64,000 bases of DNA from assembly GCA_023078555.1 (NCBI GenBank), contig CM041203.1:3701981-3765980 (forward strand). The letters run 5' to 3'. The DNA is from Ulva prolifera. Taxonomy: Eukaryota; Chlorophyta; Ulvophyceae; Ulvales; Ulvaceae. The stretch's first letter is position 1, and each line of letters begins with the position of its first letter. The notes under the pieces were generated by a model that was given only the letters and a program-made list of their open reading frames with translations, searched no databases and was not told the origin of the DNA. Of the stretch, positions 34,694-47,454 are shown piece by piece. The position numbers and the translations under genes were made by a program.

Positions 34694-37547
34694 CTAACTT
34701 TCAATGACTAAATCGGGCTCCTCAATCGCATCGCCCGGATTCAATGTTACAGCGCCTGCTGTAGCAAGATCCTGCTCCAGGCGCTTGATGAGATCAGCAG
34801 AGCTGAACCGCTCCTGCGGATCGCGGTGCATCAAGTGCTCCATCACCTTCTGTACAAGGTCCAGCCCCATCGGGCGCTCCTCATGTGGTAGCGGTTTCCG
34901 CGGATCAGCCATTGCACGCAAGACGTCACCATCACTCATGCTCTCAGGCCAGTACTTGGACCCAGTCATAACTTCATATACCAGAATACCCAACTGCCAC
35001 ATGTCATATGCAGGACTGAGGTGGATCTTCTCTCCAAGCGCCGTCAACATCTTTTCTGCCAACTGCATCCACATACACATATGAATAGAGCATTGAAGCT
35101 GGCCTATCATGCATAAGCAACCCAGACACACGAGCATCGCTACGATAGACACAGGTATCAACATCAATGGCACAAGTACTTGACGTCAGCCAAGAATCGC
35201 ACCTCTGGTGTGACCGTGCGAGGTGGGACAGTTGCTTTTTCGATGGCCTTGCGCTCTTTCGACGCATTCCCAAACTCAAGCAAGGTCCAGCCTTCACTTA
35301 CTCCCATACGTACAAACACGACGTTTTCATACCTCACATCTCTGAGATACCAACCGCGCTGATGGAACATGCGCAGAAGCCTAGCTAGCTGCTGCCAAAT
35401 GCCAAAGAGCTCCTGCTGCTTTTCCTGAGGCGTCGCGAAGTTCTGTACAACGCTGTCCAGGGTCTTGGCACGGTTCACAAAGATACACGCTGGCAGCATG
35501 GCGGAACGGTCATGATCCCTACAGTGTCAGAACTTCGTCGGTTGGGTAGCTCAATAGCACTGCTCTGCATCGAAAACAGCAACTGGACATACAATGTGTG
35601 CAATGAATGACATGGCACGTTGACCCATCCTATGATGATTGAGACATACGTTTGCTCAAATGGATCTGTGTCCAGTGACACCAGGGGCATGCTGTCCTTG
35701 AGATTGAGCTGCTCATAGAGCTTCATCTGCCTGATCTTGCAATTCCGGTCCGGGAAAAAGAGAATCGTTTCATCTACAGCATAGTTCGTCGAAGCATCAG
35801 CAATCACTGCGTTGATGCCCTTCCTGCACCATTTGTTCAAGTCATGTGCCCTTGCAGTAGATCTGGCTTCAGCATGTCATGTGTACAGACAAACCAAGAC
35901 GTGCAACTCGTAGAGTCGTGGGGCCTGATTTTGCTATACAGGAAACAAACTGCCAATGTGGAAGCCTTTGATGTGTGAGCTGTCACTTATTCCAACATGA
36001 GAGAATTGTCTGGGCGAAGATGCAGTCAGTAAACTATCGAGTGCCTGAACGCAAGCTGCAATTACGCAGCTGCATGTTGTAACGAGTAGCAAGTACCTGA
36101 TACTGCTCTTGATAAGAGTTTTTCCTGGCCGAACGCTACCCTTCATCAGGGTACACATGTTGTGAAGCACTTCTTCCACTGCTTCAAGCGAAGTGTCTCT
36201 GGGGTTCAGCACTGCTCCATCTGAAACAAGAAGAAATCGTGCGGCACCTTCTGGAAAAGGACAATGGCCACGACTGGAAATTGCGCATGCAGTGTACAGA
36301 GAGTGAATACGTACCCGACTGCTGGGGTGAGGCTGATACATGACCTGGCGGGCCCAGGGGAGGACCAGCACCATGCACAGCAGGCGGCACGCCAGGAGGC
36401 TGGTGCCCTGGTACTGGGGGGCCTTGATAGCCTACGCCTGACTGTAAATTCGCCTGGTTTGGTGGTGTGAAGCCAGGCGGATAGTTGTGTAGATACCCGG
36501 GAGGGTAAGGGGTTGGATATGCATGATGAGGTGCTCCAGGAGAAACACCATGTGGAGGTCCATGTGGAAGGACAGCGTAGTTCGCGGGCCAAGGGTGTGA
36601 CCCGTGCGAGTAGTGCTGTGCTCCTGGTGGACGGTGGGGACCATGCTGGGCAGCGGACTGGTGGGCAGGGGGAGCCGGTGGTTGGTGATCCGGTTTCGAA
36701 TCGCTACAAAGCCCGCATAGTAGCAATGCCGGAACAATGACTACTAATGAAACCAGCGCGAGCGTCACGGCGGCAGTCGCTGTGCCGGTAAACTCTGCCG
36801 CTTCGACAGCCACGGCCAACAGCTCCCGCATGACGACAGAAGCGTTTCAAGTACCTACGCGCAGGTCAGAACCGATTCGTACGGACTCACTCGCAATTTT
36901 CAATCAAACAGGCTGTATGTTGCAAAGCGACAGTTCCGGTCTCATGGATCGTGGAAGCACTACTACACAGGGCACTCAGGTAGGCAAACGGAAGGACACA
37001 AAATGCGTAACGATTTCGACTCAACATGGGCATGCGTTCGTTGGATAGTCGTGTCTGGAACTGCAGCTGCCCATGTGCAACATGAATTACTACCTTCCAC
37101 AGAGCCTGGAGGAGTCCTTCTCCATGCAGGTAAAATGAGGCAGCGAGGATATAACGATACCGTATTTTGATGGACGACCCAGACGAAGGACGCCTACAGC
37201 TTTCCAAGAGAGCACTCACGGAGCATAGCCAAGATTGCGAATTCGATGGCGATGTCGATGCTGAAAGGAACTGTGCCGTATATGATCTGCTCATATTTTG
37301 TGTCAAGCATGCGACATCACCTGCCGTTTGTTGCCGTGTCAGGCAAAATGGTCGTGGCATGTTCGTCGCCGCTCATGATCGCAGTAGCGTACATGCATGC
37401 AGCAGAGACACTGTGAGCAGCTACCGGAGAGGACAGGCTGCAGCAGTGCTCAGCAACGAAGGCCAGGATCAGCGAGAGCTGCGCAAAAATGGCATTCATG
37501 TTGATTTTGGCGCCCCGATGGTGTGTTGCGATTCCGCGGTGATACAT
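34694..37547 (-). CDS. PKB: membrane-anchored pseudokinase, array copy 2
   Basis: Best-resolved copy. Exons on the minus strand: C-lobe 35062-34694, catalytic loop 35518-35203, N-lobe 35823-35650, juxtamembrane 36220-36097, TM and linker from about 36831 to 36315. Membrane helix: AAVTLALVSLVVIVPALLLC, then a His/Pro/Gly-rich linker (HQPPAPPAHQSAAQHGP) of about 120 residues, then the juxtamembrane motif VRPGKTLIKSSIRKG. Kinase-like hallmarks: WYLRDVRYENVVFV (HRD becomes LRD, Lys becomes Arg, Asn kept), GWTLLEFGNASK (DFG becomes EFG), TVTPE, YDMWQLGILVYEV and RDPQERF. The beta-3 Lys is absent (ETILFFPDRN) and no Gly-rich loop is seen. The N-terminal region probably includes 37547-37317 (MNAIFAQLSLILAFV), which lines up with exons of PKA, PKD and PKE. 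The join to the TM exon is out of frame as read. Confidence 0.75.
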
Positions 37548-39405
37548 GAAGCGGTCTTCAGTGTCTCTGGTAGTCTTTCCTGAGTTGCACAGACATCTCG
37601 GCTGGTGCAGTACACCATACTAGGCTGAATGTATGGCAGGGCGCCTTGCCACGTCCCGATCCAGCAGAATGCTTGCATTTTGCGATAGTATGAGCGGCAG
37701 TATAAGTCGTTTGGCTCATGGGTGCCAGGTGCTTTGCTTTGCTTTGGTATGCAATCGCTCAATTCACGCGGATGGCATTGCGGGTGCTTTTCAGGGGTGT
37801 TGCAGAGCCATTGGAGGCTGCCACCATCGATACATCTGCCCTGACATTGGTTGTGGAAAGCGGGCTTTTCTTGAGCTGGCAAATGGCTCAGTTCAATACG
37901 GCCCACCTCGGGCAGATAAGGCTGACGCTCTCGGGAGGTGTGGTGTGATGTCCGACTGGGGGGGGTGGGGGGAGGGGGCCCAGGTGAAGAGCCCTGGAGC
38001 CTAGGTTAGTTTACATGCATGAACCGTGTACACTCCTGCTGGGCTGAAGTCCCTTCATAGCGAGAACCTGTGACTGTCAACATCGACATTGCGAACATGT
38101 TATATTGTTACACATCGGAGCTTGTGCTGTTCTGGGCCACCAGACAGCATTTCGAGGTGCGGTGCGAATGGCATTCATACCGATGCGAAGGAAAGCATAC
38201 ACGGCCAGCGATGTGCATGGCACATACCGATTGCACAACGTACAAGGAGCACACAAAGCGCAGAGTCTGCCTTCTTGAGGCAAGGCCAGGCGTTTGGGGC
38301 TCCCGACTGATGGACACGGACATGAGCATGGAGGTTCAGGTCAATGCGGACATCTCAACATGCTGTGTATCCATCTGTGTGGCGTGGTCCTTGGAATCGG
38401 TGGCTGAGTCAAACTCGCTATTGAAACATCAGGCTATTGACTGGACTTCTGGTGTCCTCGGCTGCGCCGTGGCTCCACAGCGGCTGTATGCGGCAGGCAG
38501 CCTTCGCACATGTGTTGTGGGATCGGAGGCTGTCTCACGGTCGCCCTCACAGTCCTCTTGGGAGAGCCTGGTTGGTAGATGCTGTAGATGGGCTCGGGCA
38601 ACTCAGGCGCCTGCGGTTGCCGCCTGCTGCCATGTCAACTCTGCCTTCGCGTGAGGCTGCACGCACAGGAAGTGGCCATGCCTTGTGGTGCTTGCATAGA
38701 CAATAACACATGTACATCTGGTGATCATGTCTCCCAGTCATCGCAACTTCCAAAGGACTGGAGATATTTGACGATCGGATGTTTCACGCATACCACCACT
38801 GCAGCATGACCAGCTGGGGACATGCGCATACCCAGGCGGGGGGGCGTGCGCATGTCTCTGGCTGGCAGTGCCTGGCACAGCGCCCCCCACAGCGCTCGCC
38901 CTGTGCTGTGAAAAGACGTGTACGCCGCCGTCACGACTTCAGCATCAGCCTCGCCGTTGAACAGCCTTACTCATGCATTCGGCATGTCGCGGACATACAG
39001 TGATGGGCGCTGCGGCAGGCTGCCCGGGAGGGGTGCTGCTCGGTCGTGCCTGTGCTGTTGGCCCACCTCCAGTGGCTTGCAGTCATGTGCTCTGTCCTCA
39101 CTACTTGTAAGTTGAATATCCCATGTGCAATGTCAGGTTCGGTATGCACTCAAGGAATCATTTCTGTGGGGTGTGTTGCTGTGAACGCCAGTGAGTGGGC
39201 TTCATGCTGCCGTGGCTCTGGGGAGTGCTGTCGCAGGCAGCAATGTGAGTGCATGACACAAGCACCGGTTTGGTGGCTGAAAATTCGCGATTCAGTGTTG
39301 CGAGAGTGGTTGTGTAAAAAAAAAAGTTGCTGTGATCTGTAACCTTGGCAGTCCCCTAGGGGCTCCTGATCCGCATCAGTCCCACCGCTGCTGGAACCCA
39401 CGCAC

Positions 39406-39441
<36 letters not shown>

Positions 39442-39775
39442 CCGCAAGAATCTTGCTGCTGTGGCAACAGCCTGTGCGCTGGTGTCACTTGCGAATGTGG
39501 TGACTCCCCTTCAAGTGCTGATGCCAAACCTGTGCGATTGAAAAGCGATACCTACGCATTGCTCTTGAAATTTTGATCACCGGTGATGCATGTGCCCCGG
39601 AGTGTCCAGCCCGAGATAAACACCTCCAGGTTCGTCAACGATGCATGCACGCAACATACTGTGGGGCACTTGAATTTTGCAAAGAATCAAGTTTACAAAG
39701 CATGTTAATGTTACATCTGTATGCACCACCATCCGGTGCAAATCAGTGTAAAATACACAGAGTTCAAATCATGAA
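37548..39775. other. Spacer between PKB and PKC
   Basis: Possible further 5' exons of PKB on the minus strand (a frame at 37906-37496) cannot be confirmed. Long plus-strand frames (38070-38654, 38437-38706) lack any family pattern. It contains the poly-C run at 39408-39437. Confidence 0.3.
39408..39437 (+). repeat. Poly-C homopolymer run, 30 bases
   Basis: Uninterrupted run of 30 C on the plus strand (poly-G on the strand the array genes use), about 330 bases from the PKC stop. It lies outside any supported exon and would be prone to length error in assembly. Confidence 0.9.
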
Positions 39776-41863
39776 CTATGTGGCATTTAGTTCCACTGGT
39801 TTTTGTTGGTGAATTGGAGCATTGCTGTTCAGGGTCTTCACCATGGACGCAGTGACCACTTCCTCCTCCATCATCGTGTACAACTCAGTCGCATTGATGC
39901 GTGCCTGCGGGTCCCTTGCAAGCATGCGCACGAGCACACTCTGGATGACCTCACGGGAAACTGGCCGTTCTTGGTGTGGTAGGGGTGCACCGGGGTCGCT
40001 GAGCACCTGGAGGACTTCGATGTCGGTCATGGAGTCCTGCCAGTATCTTTCACCGGACATGACCTCGTATACGAGTACACCAAGCCTCCAGATGTCATAT
40101 GATGAATGCATCTTGACTCTTTCCTCAGACTCTGTCAGCATCTCAGCCGCAAACTGTAACTATGGGAAGTCAACAACGCTGAGCGGCAAAGGCAATGAAT
40201 GACGCATACACACGCGTTCATGTTTGATTTGCATAGTGCCTGACGAGCTGGGTACATACCTCTGGAGGCACAGCACGCGGATTGAGAGCTGCTTTGTCGA
40301 TGCCTTTACCTTGCTTACTTGCGTGCCCAAACTCCAGCAAGGTCCATCCTTCACTGCCACCAATCCGCACATGCACAACATTATCTGCCTCGACGTGCCG
40401 CAAGTACCATCCACGTACATGAAAGATCTTCAGCAGCTTGGTGATGTTTGTCCAAACACTGATCAGCTCAGTATGTCTCTCCTCAGGGCTTTGCACACTG
40501 TCCATCACTGCTTGCAACGGCTTGGCACGGCTGACAAAGATTGCAGCTGGCAACATGGCCGTTAGACCAACATCTCTGCATGTGTGACCAATGAAATGTG
40601 TCAAGGACGTTCATAGTAGCGCAGCGCCAGTGCAATTGCCTTCCGTCAAGACCAAGCTAGTGCAGCAAAGAACGCACGAGTGTGAAAAAGCATCTGTATC
40701 TTGTGACACCAGAGGCATGCTGTCTTTGAGATTGAGCTGTTCGTACAGCTTCATTTGCCGCTGCTTGCAATTACGGTCAGAAAAAAACATGACTGTTTCC
40801 TCAGTGCCATGCACTGTCGTAGTGTTTGCAATGACCGCAGTGAATCCCAGCCTGCACTGCCATGGATGCATAGATTCATTGTTTCAGGTGGCAACGATAC
40901 TCAATCATACTCAATATGAGAAGGCCTGGACCTGTCCGAGTGAACTGCAACATGTACAGTGTACAGAAACCTGACGCTACCAGCAGGAAATCATTTGCAT
41001 TGTGACTGCAATATGACATCATCTCTAAATGACCATTGTCTGATCGTTGTCATGCCATGAACATGTCCCCCCTAGATGATACCAATTGGGATGTCGTTGG
41101 GACCAAAGACAGACCAACGTCAGCCGTTCCAGGGCTAGCTCGGTTGCGTACCTGACTGATCCTTTCACAATGTTTTTACCTGGCTTGATGCCACCTTTCA
41201 TGACGTCCCCCATCTGGTTCAGCACATGCGCGATTGCAGGCAGAGAGTTATCAGCTGGTTGTAGGACCATTGCTACATCAGCAGATAAATGTTGGTTTTG
41301 AAATTTGTCGTGCACACAGTACAAGTGACCGGGCCTCTCACAATGAGGTTACTCATGTGGGACGCGTTGAAGATTCACCGAGGTCAGCATGAAATAGGAC
41401 TCATCGCACCTGTCGGACGGGGCTGCTGATCAAATGCTGAGGCTTGTGGCTGATGCAGCGTCGCATCTGGTGCAGTCACATGTGCAGCCGCAGCAATGGG
41501 GATGCCGCTACTGGCCGTGCTTTGCTTCCCAATTACACCCTGATTGTGATTCAAGACAGGATTCTTTGTTGGAGCAGCATGGGGCTTGGATTCTTCACAT
41601 ATTCCACAGATGATCATTGCAGGCACTAGCACAGCCATGGAAACAATGGCAAGAACCACCGCAGTTGTGGCCGTGGCAGGACTCACTTCGTCCACTGAGG
41701 ATATGGCAAGAAGAGCACGCATTACGCCAGATATTTCACTCTGTCGACCAATATTCTGCATGAGCGTCAAGAGTTGCTGTGGCAGACCAGTGGCCGTGCT
41801 GCTCAGGCGCGTGACTGTGCAGCAACGATCGGGATACCTGTCATCTGCTCGAAACGACTGCAA
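39776..41863 (-). CDS. PKC: membrane-anchored pseudokinase, array copy 3
   Basis: Exons on the minus strand: C-lobe 40154-39776, catalytic loop 40575-40260, N-lobe 40851-40678, juxtamembrane 41272-41152, TM and linker from 41863 to 41410. Membrane helix: TAVVLAIVSMAVLVPAMIIC. The juxtamembrane reads GGIKPGKNIVKGSVR. The C-lobe shows YDIWRLGVLVYEV and RDPQARI. This is the most degraded active site in the array. The catalytic loop is WYLRHVEADNVVHV, so the catalytic Asp of HRD is His. DFG is EFG (LLEFGHASK) and the beta-3 segment is ETVMFFSDRN without Lys. Its N-lobe (MKLYEQLNLKDSMPLV) is identical over that stretch to PKB, so the two are closest relatives. Residues before the TM exon (GLPQQLLTLMQNIGR) suggest an upstream region, but only about 700 bases separate it from the PKD stop, so the N-terminal part is probably short. 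Confidence 0.72.
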
Positions 41864-42563
41864 TGTGCGATCATCACAGGAGCGGATGCTTCACAGGGTG
41901 TCCACCATGATCATTATTCCCCACGGCTCGCGTGGCGAAGCCTCTGACAACACCCCGTGCACAGAATAAAAATTGTTGACACACACAAATGGGCACAGCG
42001 CGACACTTCTGCGGGGCGTCACACTATGTCTTACAATTGTATATTGCGGATTTGGTGTCGGTTCTACGTACAGTTGTGATTTCAGCACTTTTGCCGAGGA
42101 AACGCGGATTCAGCTTGCGCATGCGCCGTTGGGAAACATGACGAAGTCGCACTCTACGCTAGGGAGGCGACCTGAAGGGATCAGGTGGTGCACGTTTCGC
42201 GAGTACGTCATCAAAGATATTACATTCCCGAAAGAAAGTTAAGCTGAAGCCAGCCTGCCGATGTCGGCAACGCGCGTACACCTGTGAGGCTATGGTGCAG
42301 TCTGTCGGACCAGAAGTGTACGGCATCAGGCGACGTGATGGCCGGCCTGTTTCAACTCGAGTGCGATCACAAAACCGTATGTCACATGCACACACACCAC
42401 ATTTGTGGTGACAACAACGCTGCGAGTATCTTGACGTCACGCGCACCATCACTGCGAAACCACCCCGACTGTCCACTGCTTCGTGCCCCCTCCCCCCTCC
42501 CACCGGCGATCAGTCAGCAGGAGCCGCAAACACCCGATTAAAGTCTCGCCACCGGGTACCATA
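41864..42563. other. Spacer between PKC and PKD
   Basis: Short spacer between array genes; it may hold 5' exons of PKC. Frames on the minus strand (42088-41891, 42503-42159) have no recognised pattern. Confidence 0.3.
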
Positions 42564-45438
42564 TCAAGCATCTAAGACTACTACTGGCTGCGGCACAGGT
42601 GGCATGGCGTTCATTGTCGAGGAGAGAGTTCCAGTTTCTTCCTCATGGTCCAACAGGGCTTTGAGCGCAACTGCATCGAGCCGCGCACCCTCATCACGAG
42701 TTAAGAGCTGGCCCAAGATCCTATTAACAAGATCGATTGATACTGGGTTGCTCTCATGTGGCAAGCGCGCCTGAGGTGTAGCGAGATTGTGAAGGATTTG
42801 TCCCTCAGTCATCCTGCTTGGCCAATATGGGCGGCCTGTGCTGAGCTCATATATGAACACTCCCAACTGCCACATGTCATAGGACTGCCGCACGATCATC
42901 GGACTCCCATTAAGGCGGCCACTGGCAAGCTGCAGCACAATCAAGAAGTTTAACAATCAAGCACTAAAGCACCGCAGATGATCTCCCCACATACATCAGC
43001 AACAGCGTCCTCCCGACCGGACATCGACTGTAGAGTCAACAAAGCCAAATCACATCAAATGATGCAGAGAATCAGAGTTGTCAACAGCCTGGACACCATA
43101 CCTCAGGTGGAGTGCTTCGTGCAGGCATGGACTCCGTCTTTGCTCCACACTTCACTGCACCCGCGTATTCAAGGAACGTCCAGCTACGAACCTGGCCGAG
43201 ACTGGCTCGCACAACATTGCGCACACAGATGTCCCTTACTACGATCTTCCGCCTGTGCATCAGCACAAGCTGGCGGGTGATGTGCTGGCACACAGTAAAC
43301 AGTTCATGAAGGACATCGCGCTGAGTCCTACATATTGACATTGCCTCCCGAAGTGTTTGGCATCTGTCAACAAACACATGTCCAGGAAGATGCGCAGCTT
43401 TGCCAGAATGGTCCCTACATGCAGGCAGTCGTAACTCCAGAAGCCCAACATCCAAATTCGAACGAGCGAAACTATGCAACCCTTCGCACATGTTTAAATG
43501 ACATGCTGAAAGTGGCTCACCTGTATATCAGTGGGCTTCTCTGCTCAGATATGACGGGCATGAAATCGCGAATTCCTTGTTTTTGGTACATCTTCATGTG
43601 CTTCTCCATGCGGGACGGATCAGGGAAGAAGAATGCGGTCACTTCAGTCCTGAATCTATTTGTGACTTCTGCAACAGCTGCATGCATTCCTGCCCTGCGC
43701 CACAAAAACTTCCTCACAATCTTGTGCGCTCAGACAGCTCGCAGCAGAGCCCCTAGGGTAATGTTCACCACTCTAGCCATATATTTTCATGATTCCACCA
43801 GACACACTGATTCAGCACATGCGAAAACAAGCCACTCAACAAATTACATGTCAGCAAAGCTCAGTGCCATTTCCACTGTCACGAAACTGGATCGTGGGAG
43901 TGACACACTGCCGCTGCACCAGCATTGTGAAACAACCTTGGGCATACATCAGTTCTCAAGTGCTGTCATCAACAGCTCGAGGACATTCAGCACCGGCGAA
44001 CAAAAGCACACTTTACCCCAAACGTGCAGCCAGGCCAGTGTAATGAGGAGCATCGGACCATCCACTGTTCAACAGTGAACTTGCCGCCCTGATGGTGAAC
44101 CCGAGCAGCACTGTGTAATGAGATGAAATCCACCAGAAACTCATCAACTTCCACACACACTCCACCACATCACCATGGATAACAAAGCGACAGGAACCTC
44201 ATCGCTGGAACTGCTGCCACCGTATGTGCGTACAAATCAGCGTACAGTCAGCCTATCGATGCAAGATGTATTGCCCACACTACTCGCCATAAGTAGTGGT
44301 ACTTTTGTTGTGGCAGATGGCTCAAGTGACACGGATGACAGAGTCCAGAAGCACGACTGAAACACACCGAATCGTTCCCTGGTGAAGATAGCACTGCGGT
44401 TGAATAGCTCCGCCCATGACATCGCACACAGTATGGAGTGTGCGGATAGTATCCTCGACTGTGCTCTCTGCTTGTGTACCAATAGGCGCGCTGACTGAAG
44501 TACAGCATGCATGTCAAACTTTCTCAGCAGGTTGGTTCACTTACGGCTACACAGTGCAGGAGAGATCACCTTGTGTGCCTGAAAGATCTGTATTTTCGTA
44601 TGCATCCACAGGAGGATAGCCTTGGCTACTTGGACTGATCTGCATGACACAGCATTCGTACAGCTCACGCGCAGGAAGTCAGACGATTTACTTCATTCAT
44701 GCAACAAGAACTGTTATGGTCGCACTCTTGCAGGTGGATTTGGCTGGGGTGGCTGACGCGGGGCTGGGGCTGCCGGTTGAGGTGGAGCTGGGGGTGGCTG
44801 ACTCCCGTGATGGTGCTCTTGCGAAGGACCCGCTGAGGGCTTTGACCACTCGGGAGCAGGATGATGAGGATCATTGACAATAATCTGGTCGTGTCCTTCT
44901 TTGTGTGCCTGATATTCATCCTCTGAGGCATGAATCGGCATTTCCGCGGAATTTGCCGACGGATCAGGCTGCGGGCTGGGCCTAGTACTCTTTCTCCCAC
45001 ACATAGCAAGCAGAGCCCCCATGACTATCATTGTAGACAATATGCCCAACACGGCGCCAAGATCTGTCTCGCCCAAGCCCGTATTGAGCAATGTCCTCAT
45101 GACTGTAATGCACGGAAGCACTCTGATATGAACACAGTGATGCAAGAATTTCGCCGATTGGCGATGTGCAGCTGTCAGTCGTTTCCTATCGCTGCTGCAG
45201 AAGTGTCGTTACCGATGCATCCCATCTAGCTGCACCCCAGTACGCGATTGAGAAGGACTCGCAATGACTGCACAACGTTGCTGGTCATCAAATGTATGCG
45301 TTCGCTGTAGACATTGGTAAGGCAGCCGTGAAGAAACGCAAAAAGATCCTCGCGGCGAGCCACAAGGGAGAGGTACCGTCGGCGAGCATTGCTCAGTCGA
45401 TCTTTCAGTCTGCTTTCTTGACTTCCGGGCTGCAGCAT
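42564..45438 (-). CDS. PKD: membrane-anchored pseudokinase, array copy 4
   Basis: Exons on the minus strand: C-lobe 42929-42564, catalytic loop 43414-43102, N-lobe 43694-43521, juxtamembrane about 44494-44368, TM and linker about 45110 to 44730. The membrane helix LGAVLGILSTMIVMGALLAM is followed by a Pro-rich linker ending QPAAPAPRQPPQPNPP. The juxtamembrane reads VCDVMGGAIQPQCYLHQG, close to PKE and unlike the PGK form of PKA to PKC. Kinase-like marks: IVVRDICVRNVV (HRD becomes VRD, Lys becomes Cys), TFLEYAGAVK (DFG becomes EYA), STPPE, YDMWQLGVFIYEL and RDEGARL. Beta-3 is VTAFFFPDPS, without Lys. An exon at 45438-45226 (DLFAFLHGCL, NVVQSLRVLLNRVL) probably belongs to the N-terminal side. 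The exact donor of the linker exon is not settled. Confidence 0.7.
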
Positions 45439-47454
45439 ATGGGCCGTTCTGTGTGCTTCAGCAACCGCGACCCGCTACTAGCACATGCATGCTTGCACGA
45501 AGCCTGCCGCGAGGCCTGCCGCGAGGCCTGTCGCCCCAGCCGGCCACGGCCGTAACAGGTTACAACTTTCCAATCAAGACACGCAAGTACACGTCGCAAG
45601 ACAATTGCCAGCGATGAACCGGTCGATCAAGAAGTTGCGGGGGTTATATTGTCCGGATACGGCTTCCGACCACAAGCACAGACAATGTGCCCAAGTGCCT
45701 GGCTTGGCGGCAGGCACATGATATTGATAATTTTCTAAAGAAGTTTTGCCGAGCTGTTTCGCAATCACATTCTCAGGAAGCCTCATATGCTTTGCTCTTT
45801 GCGCACGACATCGCCATGCAGAGAGGCAGCTTAAGTGGCCTACAACCCCCGCATCTTGAATCAACACGTGAAATTATGTGACGATGTATTCTATTGCTTC
45901 TTCGGGTGTATGACGAGATGATGCATTGATGCGTTGGTTGTAGACGCTGTACCAGACTTTCACGTCAGCCACACGCGTCGCAAACAAGCTAGCGTCGCGT
46001 CGTGTCAGAGAAGTATATTGATAAGACCTTGTCAAGACCCGAGTTCGGCCGAATCGCGGTTTTGTTGTCTTTTGACACCGTGGACCTCCGACTGCGGAGC
46101 GAATCCTGAGTTTTGGATCAGCCATCCATTGCTTTCAGGCTTGGACGAGTCAGACATGATATTCCCTCTTCCTTCTTGTTTCCTGAGTTTCGACTGCGCA
46201 TTGTACGCGTCAGCGGAAAAGTCGTCGTTTCTTGGTCACCTGCCCATACGCAACTCTCGCGCTTGTTGTCGCCTGGGTCGGTCAGCCCCGTCAACTTGAC
46301 TCCGATACTTTATGTATGCCGGTGCAATGGCACTCGAAGTAAAACCCGGTACCGACAACACCCCAGATCGTGCTGCCACCCAATACCATACATGGCAGAC
46401 ACATGTGCAACGCCTCAACACGCCCTAGATTTTAAGATCAAGCCATCATATAGCGCTAAGAAGACATGACCTGCAGATTCTTTGGGACTTCTTTGCAGAC
46501 TTTGCAGGACTGTCCGACTGACACTGCGTTCTAAAAGCTTTCACACTGCCTTGTGGTGCAAACTTGGTCGAATTTAGAATTTTACACGTATGCACGTGCG
46601 TGTTCTTCACATGAGTGCTCTGAAGCCTTTGAACACCACGCGCAACTGTTCACGCAAGCAGACGTTCCATTCATGCATTTCAAGTTCTGCAGCCTACAAT
46701 GTTGGTGTCCAGGTTAACAATTATTTGGAAAAGGCAGCCCGACATCACAGGACATTCAAACGGAATATTTTTATTCTACAGAAGATTTTTCTGTTGTCCA
46801 ACCGCGGACCGGGACATCCCCATCAGACAAACTGCACCCAACATACAGTTAACACGAATATCACAATACCAACTTGTACTTGGTAACCCCTTGACAAGGT
46901 GAAGCTGGAACGTTGAAACATTTGATGTGCCAACTCAGGCTGCACGGCTGGCGTCCATGTTCAGGAAAAATCAAATGAGAACGTAAAATCGATGACACTG
47001 TGATCTGTGCTATGAGCATTCGGCCGACAGGCGAGTGATATTGTCGAAAATACAGGCCACCATTGGCAATGCTAACCGCGTCCAGTGCAACGTTGCGTGT
47101 GTGCGACTCTATATGGTAGTGCCCCGGACAAACACATCAGCTATCTATTATTTGCCAATTGGAGCGTCATGGGTGACTAGGAGAATGTCCGCATGATGGC
47201 CAGACAGGGACAACATGCCTTGTGTTAGACTACATCAACATTATACAGGAAGTTCGACAGTTCTATCCTTGCCATCCGGGCGACTGGGGTAGTTGGTCCA
47301 CACTCCAACAGTACCTGCATGGAAGCCCACTGTAAGATTTGGAAACTTCGACACAAGACAGGGCAGAAAGTGCCACGGCTCGACAACCTGTAACTGCAGG
47401 CGCAATAGACACCACAGCTGCTGATATGAAGCAAATCATTCATATGAGATCTTA
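45439..47454. other. Spacer between PKD and PKE
   Basis: May contain the first exons of PKD (a minus-strand frame at 46125-45874 is a candidate, with VWYSVYNQRINASS). Three copies of a 12-base unit GCCTGCCGCGAG, the last imperfect, lie at 45500-45535. No other gene is supported. Confidence 0.3.

Noticed and set aside
38070-38654. 194-codon plus-strand frame between PKB and PKC
   Set aside because: No family pattern and biased toward Cys and Trp as in random TGT/TGC-rich DNA. It conflicts with possible PKB 5' exons.
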